Shown here piece by piece: positions 8,832-15,681 of a stretch of DNA of 64,000 bases. The notes beneath the pieces were generated by a model. The model made no database searches. It saw nothing but the letters and a program-made list of their open reading frames with translations, and had not been told where the DNA came from. The position numbers and the translations under genes were made by a program. How positions within the stretch are numbered: the first letter of the stretch is position 1; each line of letters opens with the position of its first letter. The stretch comes from an uncultured Collinsella sp. (GTDB taxonomy: Bacteria; Actinomycetota; Coriobacteriia; Coriobacteriales; Coriobacteriaceae): contig CAUESV010000004.1 in the NCBI GenBank assembly GCA_959020715.1, forward strand, positions 1-64,000. The letters run 5' to 3'.

Positions 8832-10256
8832 GTGGTCTTCGCCCCCCAGGGAAAACATACGCTGTCGCACCGCGTTTTTGTGACGATCTTTGTCTGCGCC
8901 ATGGCGGTTATCGTGGCGTTTACGGTGCTGGGTGCGTTCTTTGTGCAAAACACTTTGGCGGATGCCACGAGTGCCAATCTGGCGCAGGAAACTGAGCTCA
9001 TTGCTGCCGCCCTCGACGAGCAGCAGGAGCCCATTCCGTTCTTGCGAAGCCTCGATCGCGAGGATCTTCGTATCACGCTGATCAATAAGGACGGATCTGT
9101 TGCCTACGACAACGAGGCGTCGCCTTCCACACTGCCCAACCATGGCGATCGCCCCGAGGTCATCGAGGCCTTTGAGAGTGGTTCGGGTTCCGCGGAGCGC
9201 GCAAGCTCTACACTCGACGAGATTATGCTGTATCGCGCCGTCACCCTTGATAACGGCCAGGTCGTTCGCTTGGCGCAGGCCCAGCCTGGCGTTGCGGCGA
9301 TTTTGCTGTCGATGCTGGCGCCGATGCTGCTTATCGCAGCAGCGGGTGCAGTACTCTCGTTTTTTATGGCGCGCCGTGAGTCCCGTGCCATCATCGCGCC
9401 GTTACAAGAGGTGGATTTGGATCACCCACGCCGTAGCTATGAGCACGCCTATGCCGAGATGGTTCCCATGCTTGAGCGCATCGAGTCGCAGCGCCAGGAA
9501 CTCAAGCGCCAAATGGCGGTGCTAGCGGACAACGACCGTATGCGCCGCGAGTTCACGGCGAATATCACCCATGAGCTCAAGACGCCGCTTACGGCGATTT
9601 CGGGCTATGCCGAGCTCATCGCAAATGGCATGGTCGAGGGCGAGGACGACCTGCGCAACTTTGGCGGTCGCATCTATCGTGAGGCGAGCCGCTTGGCAGC
9701 GCTTGTCAACGACATCCTTACGCTGTCTAACTTGGACGAGGCCGAACGTGCGACTGAAGGCGAGGCAGTGCCCATTGGTTCCACGGAGCCTATTGAGCTC
9801 TCGCGTGCGATCTACGCGGTTGAGCAGCGTCTTGAACAGGTCGCCCGTCAGGCGAATGTGACGATAAGTCATGAGACCAAGCCTGTGGTCATCGAAGGCG
9901 TGTCGCGCTTGGTCGACGAGCTCATCTATAATCTGGCAAGCAACGCCATCCGCTACAATCGGCCCGGCGGTACGGTTACGCTGCAGTGCGGCACCAACGA
10001 CGAAGGCCATCCGTTCCTCGCTGTCGCCGACACGGGAATCGGTATCGCGCCTGAAGAACAGGGCAAGGTATTTGAGCGGTTCTATCGCGTGGACAAGAGT
10101 AGGTCCAAGGCGCGCGGCGGAACCGGCCTGGGGCTTGCCATTGTCAAGCATGCGGCCCTGTATCATCACGCCACGCTCGATCTGTCGAGCGAGTTGGGCG
10201 TGGGAACCACCATTACGGTGACGTTTCCCATACAGCAGGACGAGCCATTCGCATAG
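8832..10256 (+). CDS. PhoR-like sensor histidine kinase
   Basis: A 474-residue membrane kinase starting at GTG 8832 behind GGAG, 3 nt past the regulator stop, so translationally coupled. It has an N-terminal helix (~17-42), an extracytoplasmic sensor loop of about 115 residues, and a second helix (~160-180). The His box is FTANITHELKTPLTAISGYAEL, followed by HATPase N, F and G motifs (NLASNAIRYNRPGG, GKVFERFYRVDKSRS, GGTGLGLAIVKH). The FYRVDKSRS stretch is typical of PhoR-type kinases. Likely phosphorylates the upstream regulator. Confidence 0.87.
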   Translation: MVFAPQGKHTLSHRVFVTIFVCAMAVIVAFTVLGAFFVQNTLADATSANLAQETELIAAALDEQQEPIPFLRSLDREDLRITLINKDGSVAYDNEASPSTLPNHGDRPEVIEAFESGSGSAERASSTLDEIMLYRAVTLDNGQVVRLAQAQPGVAAILLSMLAPMLLIAAAGAVLSFFMARRESRAIIAPLQEVDLDHPRRSYEHAYAEMVPMLERIESQRQELKRQMAVLADNDRMRREFTANITHELKTPLTAISGYAELIANGMVEGEDDLRNFGGRIYREASRLAALVNDILTLSNLDEAERATEGEAVPIGSTEPIELSRAIYAVEQRLEQVARQANVTISHETKPVVIEGVSRLVDELIYNLASNAIRYNRPGGTVTLQCGTNDEGHPFLAVADTGIGIAPEEQGKVFERFYRVDKSRSKARGGTGLGLAIVKHAALYHHATLDLSSELGVGTTITVTFPIQQDEPFA

Positions 10257-10281
10257 CGATACAACATAGATATTGATGTAG

Positions 10282-10316
10282 ACGCCGCATTTGACTTTCG
10301 GGTGCGGCGTTGTTGT
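10282..10316 (+). terminator. Probable terminator after the PhoBR-like operon
   Basis: ACGCCGCA / TGCGGCGT stem with a 13-nt loop and a modest TTGTTGT tail, 26 nt past the stop. A small ACAGG-AGAG-CCTGT hairpin at 10346-10359 lies nearer the next gene and may belong to its promoter region. Confidence 0.55.
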
Positions 10317-10451
10317 GCAATTTTACGATTGCTTCCGACATTTTTACAGGAGAGCCTGTTTCTTATGTATAGAGTTTGGTCTCGGTAAAAAGATGCGATA
10401 ACATACGGACAGTTTTGTCAATCCGAACTGGGGAAATGAAAGGCAAGCTGC

Positions 10452-11108
10452 ATGACCCTTCTCGAACTGTTCCAGCTGCTGAAGAAGCACCTCAAGCTGG
10501 TCATCACCCTTCCGGTGGTCTGCGCGATCGCCATGGGCATCGTGTCCTTCGTTGCGATGGACAACACCTATACCGCGACGACGAGCATGTACATTCTCGC
10601 CAAGACCGACGATAGCGGTCAGATGAGCTACAACGATCTCTCGGCGAGCCAGATGCTTTCCAACGATATCGCCACGCTGCTGGATAGCGATAGCGTTAAG
10701 AGCGGCGCCGCCAAAGAACTGGGCCTCACCGATCTGGATGACTACAAGGTGTCTGTTTCCTCCGAGACCACCACGCGTGTCATTACGCTTTCGGTTACCG
10801 GCACCGATGCCAAGGAGACGGCTGAGGTCGCAAAGGCCATTGCCAGCTCGGTGAGTACGGTCGCTCAGAACGTCGGCGCTGCCCAGAGCATCAACGTTAT
10901 CGACGAGGCTAAGACCCCCGAAGCCCCCAGCGGCCCCAAGCGCACGCTGTATATTGCCGTCGCGTTCCTCGCCGGTATCTTTATCGCAGTTGCCTATGTC
11001 GTTTTGGCAGACATGCTCAATACCCGCATCCGCGGTGCCGAAGAGGCAGAAGAGCTCCTGGGTATTCCCGTTGTTGGCCGAATTCCGGCTATGAAAGGTG
11101 GTAAATAG
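10452..11108 (+). CDS. Wzz/CpsC-type polysaccharide co-polymerase
   Basis: A 218-residue membrane protein with an N-terminal helix (~18-40), an extracytoplasmic loop, and a second helix (~165-187). The cytoplasmic tail ends in ELLGIPVVGRIPAMK. This is the layout of CpsC/CapA modulators, which sit in the membrane and activate a cognate CpsD tyrosine kinase to control exopolysaccharide chain length. The next gene starts 2 nt after its stop and encodes that kinase. I chose the ATG that gives a short cytoplasmic N-terminus (MTLLELFQLLKKH). Confidence 0.9.
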   Translation: MTLLELFQLLKKHLKLVITLPVVCAIAMGIVSFVAMDNTYTATTSMYILAKTDDSGQMSYNDLSASQMLSNDIATLLDSDSVKSGAAKELGLTDLDDYKVSVSSETTTRVITLSVTGTDAKETAEVAKAIASSVSTVAQNVGAAQSINVIDEAKTPEAPSGPKRTLYIAVAFLAGIFIAVAYVVLADMLNTRIRGAEEAEELLGIPVVGRIPAMKGGK

Positions 11109-11110
11109 GC

Positions 11111-11848
11111 ATGGCTAAGGCAAAGAACACCGATAAGCTCGTTGTACAGAATGCCGCCAAGACCCTTCTGGCCAACATCCGCTTTGCGAGCGTGGACGAC
11201 CCCATTCGCACCATCACCGTTACCTCCTCGATTCCCAACGAGGGCAAGTCTACGGTTTCCATTAACCTTGCTCAGGCAATCGCCACGAGCGGCAAGTCCG
11301 TGCTCCTGGTCGAGGCCGATATGCGCCGCAGGTCCCTTTCCGATATGCTCGGCGTTCGTTCGCGCGGCGGACTCTATGCAGTCCTGTCCGAGCAGGTTTC
11401 TATCGACCAGGCGATTGTCGAGACAGGTCAGAAGAATTTCTACTTCCTCGATGCCGAGCCGCATATTCCCAATCCTGCCGACATCATCGTCTCCCATCGC
11501 TTTGCCAAGCTGGTCAAGGCACTGTCTGCTAAGTTCCAGTACGTCATCTTCGATGCTCCTCCGGTCGGCACCTTCATCGATGCTGCCGAGATTGCCAGCC
11601 TGACCGACGGCGCGCTGTTCGTGGTGCGCGAGGACTTTACCAAGCGCGAAGAGGCGCTCAACGCTATCGCCCAGCTTAAGAAGTCCGAGAAGGTCAAGCT
11701 CATCGGTACCGTCATGAATTACTGTGAGACCGAGACCAGCGAATACTACTATTCTTACTACACCAAGGACGGTAAGAAGGTTAAGAAGGGCTCCGACGAT
11801 CAGGGCACTTCCAAAAAGGGCATCTTCACCAACCGAGCAAACGTTTAG
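11111..11848 (+). CDS. CpsD/CapB-type tyrosine autokinase
   Basis: A 245-residue cytoplasmic BY-kinase. Walker A is in SSIPNEGKSTVSINLAQ, Walker A' in VLLVEADMRRRS, and Walker B in FQYVIFDAPPVGT. The C-terminus carries a tyrosine cluster (SEYYYSYYT), the usual autophosphorylation tail. It works with the CpsC-like protein just upstream and is countered by the phosphatase just downstream. Confidence 0.93.
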   Translation: MAKAKNTDKLVVQNAAKTLLANIRFASVDDPIRTITVTSSIPNEGKSTVSINLAQAIATSGKSVLLVEADMRRRSLSDMLGVRSRGGLYAVLSEQVSIDQAIVETGQKNFYFLDAEPHIPNPADIIVSHRFAKLVKALSAKFQYVIFDAPPVGTFIDAAEIASLTDGALFVVREDFTKREEALNAIAQLKKSEKVKLIGTVMNYCETETSEYYYSYYTKDGKKVKKGSDDQGTSKKGIFTNRANV

Positions 11849-11865
11849 TTGATTAAGGCTGACCT

Positions 11866-12516
11866 ATGCGTGACATTCATTGCCATATCTTGCCGGGTGT
11901 AGACGACGGCGCCGCCGATCTCGAAGAGAGCTTGGCGATGCTCGAGGCTGCCAAGCGGGCCGGTGTAACCAGAATCGTTTGCACTCCTCACTGCCGTGAT
12001 CCCTATTTTGATTACGACAAGATGTGGGATGCCTTTGAGCTGCTGCGCGATAACGCTGACGGTTTTCCGCTCCAGATGGGCTTCGAGGTCAACCATCGAA
12101 AGCTCGTTGAGCTTGGTATCGATGCCGCGGATCACTTGCATTTCGATGGGACCAACGAGTTTCTGCTCGAGCTTTCGACGCATGCCGATGCGTATGCGTT
12201 TAGAGAGTACGAGAACACGATTTACGATTTGCAGTGCCGTGGCTACCAGGTGATCATCGCTCATCCTGAGCGCTATCGTGCGGTTCAAAAGGATGTAAGC
12301 GTGGCGGAGCGCCTGGTCGATATGGGCTGCAAGCTGCAGGCTTCGGCGGACTTTATTGCCGGCGGTCGCTTTGGTCGCGAGAAAAAGCCGGCACAGCGCC
12401 TGTTCGATCAGAACCTGTACAGCTTCATCGCGAGCGATGCCCATAACGTGGGTCATTACGACTGCCTGGCGAAGGCTCGCGCGAAGTTTAGCGTGCGCGG
12501 AGCTCATTTTCGCTAA
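11866..12516 (+). CDS. CpsB/CapC-type PHP-fold tyrosine phosphatase
   Basis: A 216-residue metal-dependent phosphatase of the PHP superfamily. The N-terminal DIHCHILPGVDDGA motif, CTPHCRDP, AHPERY and the C-terminal IASDAHN supply the metal ligands. It dephosphorylates the tyrosine tail of the CpsD kinase. It completes a CpsC-CpsD-CpsB module, but no glycosyltransferase, flippase or polymerase follows, so the sugar genes it governs must lie elsewhere. Confidence 0.92.
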   Translation: MRDIHCHILPGVDDGAADLEESLAMLEAAKRAGVTRIVCTPHCRDPYFDYDKMWDAFELLRDNADGFPLQMGFEVNHRKLVELGIDAADHLHFDGTNEFLLELSTHADAYAFREYENTIYDLQCRGYQVIIAHPERYRAVQKDVSVAERLVDMGCKLQASADFIAGGRFGREKKPAQRLFDQNLYSFIASDAHNVGHYDCLAKARAKFSVRGAHFR

Positions 12517-12555
12517 AATCTGTCCCTAACGTTCGCATTGAATGAAAGGGCAGCC

Positions 12556-13056
12556 ATGGATATCCAACTTAAGACGGGATGCTTTGATGACGCGGCGTTG
12601 GTGCGCCGCGTCGTTTTTATGGACGAGCAGGGCTACGAGAACGAGTTTGACGCTATCGACGAGGATCCGAACTGCATTCATGTGACGCTCCATGTAGACG
12701 GCGAGCTTGCCGGTTGCTCGCGCGTGTTTCCCGAAGAGCTTGAGCGTGCGGCTGACGCGGAGGCTCCGGTGTCGCCGGCGTGCGACTTGGACGAAGGCGT
12801 CGCGGCGGGGGAGACCTACATTATGGGGCGCGTGGCTGTGCTGCCGAGCATGCGCCGTCGCGGTCTGGCGAGCAAGATTGTCGAGGCCAGTGATACGTGC
12901 GCGCGTGATGCCGGCGCCAAGCTCATTAAGCTGCATGCGCAGGAATACGTGCTGCCGCTCTATGCCAAGGCGGGCTACACGCAGATTGCCCCGGTGGACT
13001 ACGAAGACGAGGGCCAGCCCCATGCTTGGATGGCCAAGCGCGTAGATGGCAGATAG
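12556..13056 (+). CDS. GNAT-family N-acetyltransferase
   Basis: A 166-residue protein with a GNAT acetyl-CoA fold. The core YIMGRVAVLPSMRRRGLASKIVEA contains the Q/RxxGxG/A-type pyrophosphate loop (RRRGLA), and LPLYAKAGYTQI is the usual C-terminal motif. It resembles ElaA-type acetyltransferases, substrate unknown. ATG 12556 is favoured over 12538 because AAAGGG lies 5 nt upstream. It may be the last gene of the Cps unit (39-nt gap) but its role there is not evident. Confidence 0.82.
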   Translation: MDIQLKTGCFDDAALVRRVVFMDEQGYENEFDAIDEDPNCIHVTLHVDGELAGCSRVFPEELERAADAEAPVSPACDLDEGVAAGETYIMGRVAVLPSMRRRGLASKIVEASDTCARDAGAKLIKLHAQEYVLPLYAKAGYTQIAPVDYEDEGQPHAWMAKRVDGR

Positions 13057-13258
13057 GGACGTTCATTTCCTGCCGGCAGTCGGGGACACTCCTTGGCAAT
13101 TGGCGTATCAGAGCGTTTGGACATACAGTTTTTCGATTCCGTATGTATATATGCGCGCTAATGGGTTATAAAATCTAAGTCTGGACATAGCAGGTCTGCG
13201 ATGCGGCTCGGGCAACCGGGCCGTTTTTGCGGACGGGGGTAGCGCGAAAGGACTGCAC

Positions 13259-15283
13259 ATGCGTCAATTTAAGACCGAGAGCAAAAAACTGCTCGACCTC
13301 ATGATCAACTCCATCTACACCAATAAGGAAATCTTCCTGCGCGAGCTTATCTCTAATGCGAGTGACGCCGTCGACAAGCTCAACTTTAAGAGCCTGCAGG
13401 ACCCGAGTGTCAAGCTCGACCAGGGCGACCTGGCTATTCGCGTCTCTTTTGATAAAGACGCCCGCACCATTACCATCTCGGATAACGGCATTGGCATGAC
13501 CGCCGAGGAGCTCGAGCGCAATCTGGGCACCATCGCCCATTCCGGCTCCGAGGAGTTTAAGACCGAGAACGCCGAGCAACAGGGCTCCGATGTCGACATC
13601 ATCGGCCAGTTTGGCGTGGGCTTCTACTCCGCCTTTATGGTCGCCAGCCACGTGAAGGTCGTCAGCCGCGCTTATGGCGAGGACACCGCCCACGTTTGGG
13701 AGTCCGACGGTCTTGAGGGCTACACCATCGAGGATGGCGAGCGTGCTGAGCACGGTACCGATGTCATCCTGACGCTGCGCGAGAACGAGAAGCTCGACGC
13801 CGACGGCGAGGCCGAGACCTACGATCGCTTCCTGACCGAGTGGGGCCTCAAGAGCCTGATTCAGCAGTACAGCAACTATGTGCGCTACCCGATTCAGATG
13901 ATGGTGAGCAAGAGCCGCCAGAAACCCAAGCCCGAGGACGCCGGCGACGACTACAAGCCCGAGTACGAGGACTACCAGGAGCTCGAGACCATCAACTCCA
14001 TGACGCCGATCTGGAAAAAGCGCAGCTCCGACGTTGAGCAGAAGGATTACAACGAGTTCTACAAGTCCACGTTCCACGACTTTGACGATCCCGCGCGCAC
14101 TATCAGCTTTCATGCCGAGGGCACGCTCGAGTACGATGCCCTGCTGTTTGTGCCGGGCCGCGCCCCGTTCGATCTGTACAGCAAGGACTACGAGAAGGGC
14201 CTGGCGCTCTACAGCTCCAACGTTCTGATTATGGAGAAGTGCGACGACCTGCTGCCCGACTACTACAACTTTGTGCGCGGTGTCGTGGACTCTGCCGACG
14301 TGACGCTCAATATTTCGCGTGAGACGCTGCAACAGAACCGTCAGCTCAAGGCCATCGCCAAGCGTGTGGAAAAGAAGATAACCGCCGATCTTGAGGATAT
14401 GCGCGACAACGACCGCGAGGCCTACGAGAAGTTCTTTGAGAACTTTGGCCGCGGCCTTAAGTACGGCATCTACTCGAGCTATGGCATGAAGGCCGATGAG
14501 CTCGCCGACCTGCTGCTGTTCTGGTCTGCCAAGGAGCAGAAGATGATTACCCTGGCCGAGTATGCCAAGGGTATGCCCGAGGACCAGAAGGCCATCTACT
14601 ACGCCGCCGGCGATTCGCGTGAGCGCTTGGCCAAGATGCCCGTGGTAAAGGGCGTGCTCGACCGCGGCTATGACGTGCTGTTGCTGACGCAGGATGTGGA
14701 TGAGTTCACGTTCCAGGCTATGAGTGAGTACGTTGCCGCCGATATGCCTAAGATCTACGAGGACGACGCCGCCCGCGAGGCTGCCGAAAAGGCCGTGGCC
14801 GACGGTGCCGAGCCCGAGGTCGAGGATCGTCATCTGGAGCTCAAGAACGTTGCGACTGGCGATCTTGATCTGGCGACCGAGGACGAGAAGAAGGAGGCCG
14901 AGGACGCCACCAAGGAAAACGAGGACCTCTTTAACGCTATGAAGGAGGCGCTCGGTGACAAGGTCGAGAAAGTTGCCGTCTCCGCGCGCCTGACCGATGC
15001 CCCCGCTTGCATCACCACCGAGGGCCCGCTTTCGCTCGAGATGGAGAAGGTGCTCCAGAAGGGACCCGAGGGTGCGCCCGACGGCATGCCCAAGAGCCAG
15101 CGCGTGCTCGAGCTCAACGCCAAGCACCCGGTCTTTGACAAGCTTGTCGCTGCCCAGAAGGCAGGTGACGCCGACAAGATCAAGCAGTACTCCGGCCTGC
15201 TCTACGATCAGGCCCTGCTGGTCGAGGGTATCCTCCCCGAGGACCCCGTTGCCTTCGCGGCGGCTGTCTGTGAGCTTATGTAA
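13259..15283 (+). CDS. htpG: Hsp90-family chaperone HtpG
   Basis: A 674-residue cytosolic ATP-dependent chaperone. The GHKL nucleotide pocket is seen in ELISNASDAVDKL, DNGIGMT and GQFGVGFYSAFMV. The middle domain (LFVPGRAPFDLY, NVLIMEKCDDLLPDY, ISRETLQQNR) and C-terminal dimerisation domain follow. It is about 50 residues longer than E. coli HtpG, owing partly to an acidic Lys/Glu/Asp-rich insert near residues 540-565. It is monocistronic: a strong hairpin follows at once. No CIRCE element was seen in the 202-nt upstream gap. Confidence 0.96.
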   Translation: MRQFKTESKKLLDLMINSIYTNKEIFLRELISNASDAVDKLNFKSLQDPSVKLDQGDLAIRVSFDKDARTITISDNGIGMTAEELERNLGTIAHSGSEEFKTENAEQQGSDVDIIGQFGVGFYSAFMVASHVKVVSRAYGEDTAHVWESDGLEGYTIEDGERAEHGTDVILTLRENEKLDADGEAETYDRFLTEWGLKSLIQQYSNYVRYPIQMMVSKSRQKPKPEDAGDDYKPEYEDYQELETINSMTPIWKKRSSDVEQKDYNEFYKSTFHDFDDPARTISFHAEGTLEYDALLFVPGRAPFDLYSKDYEKGLALYSSNVLIMEKCDDLLPDYYNFVRGVVDSADVTLNISRETLQQNRQLKAIAKRVEKKITADLEDMRDNDREAYEKFFENFGRGLKYGIYSSYGMKADELADLLLFWSAKEQKMITLAEYAKGMPEDQKAIYYAAGDSRERLAKMPVVKGVLDRGYDVLLLTQDVDEFTFQAMSEYVAADMPKIYEDDAAREAAEKAVADGAEPEVEDRHLELKNVATGDLDLATEDEKKEAEDATKENEDLFNAMKEALGDKVEKVAVSARLTDAPACITTEGPLSLEMEKVLQKGPEGAPDGMPKSQRVLELNAKHPVFDKLVAAQKAGDADKIKQYSGLLYDQALLVEGILPEDPVAFAAAVCELM

Positions 15284-15290
15284 CTAGGTA

Positions 15291-15318
15291 GTTACGCGGT
15301 TTTACCAAACCGCGTAAC
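15291..15318 (+). terminator. Hairpin after htpG, probable terminator
   Basis: GTTACGCGGTTT, loop TACC, AAACCGCGTAAC: a perfect 12-bp stem 8 nt after the stop. The lack of a T run past the stem makes simple intrinsic termination uncertain. Confidence 0.55.
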
Positions 15319-15331
15319 TGCTCGACGCTGC

Positions 15332-15430
15332 AAGCCCGCCAGAGCGGCAATCTGCCTTTCAACTTCGGCGGCATGACCAGAAGGTCAATGCCGCCTCGTT
15401 TCAAGGCACCTTGCTCGCTCTGGCGGGCTT
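15332..15430. repeat. 99-nt nested inverted repeat
   Basis: The outer arms AAGCCCGCCAGAGCG (15332-15346) and its exact complement (15416-15430) pair over 15 bp. An inner hairpin GGCGGCATGACC / GGTCAATGCCGCC sits in the middle around a short AGAA loop. It lies in the 398-nt gap between htpG and the yhgE pair. The rest of that gap (15431-15552) shows no gene. Confidence 0.75.
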
Positions 15431-15552
15431 TCGCTGTCTGCGACAAAACATCGGCGTTGTTATGGGTGGTCGTTGAGGATGTTCTTAAATGACTACTTGA
15501 ATTGCTAATTTGTGCGGGTTGTGGTTTTGTGACCTGCTGATATTAAAGATAC

Positions 15553-15566
15553 TGTACAACTGTACA
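15553..15566. promoter_or_regulatory. Double TGTACA operator-like site
   Basis: Two self-complementary TGTACA hexamers, separated by AC, lie ~120 nt before the first yhgE-like gene. The arrangement resembles a binding site for a dimeric regulator; which one is unknown. Confidence 0.4.
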
Positions 15567-15608
15567 CTAACTCATCTTCGTAGTATATTGCTACCCGCAA
15601 AACTCAAT

Positions 15609-15655
15609 ACCATTGTGCTTCGAGACGCTAAAGCGCCTACGTACAATGGTTTTTG
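15609..15655 (+). promoter_or_regulatory. Leader hairpin with T run before the yhgE pair
   Basis: ACCATTGT (15609-15616) pairs with ACAATGGT (15643-15650), with a possible inner CGCTAAAGCG stem, followed by TTTTT. It resembles an intrinsic terminator placed 27 nt ahead of the start codon, so it could act as an attenuator. No ligand class is recognised. Confidence 0.4.
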
Positions 15656-15681
15656 ATAGTACGATTTGATTCAACGACAGG

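Noticed and set aside
13057..13258. CIRCE or other heat-shock operator before htpG
   Set aside because: No TTAGCACTC-N9-GAGTGCTAA element is present. Only a weak ACATAC/GTATGT inverted pair was seen.
13175..15127. 650-codon open frame on the minus strand across htpG
   Set aside because: It is the antisense shadow of htpG, kept open by GC-rich third positions. Its translation is low-complexity Leu/Val/Gly and has no ribosome site.
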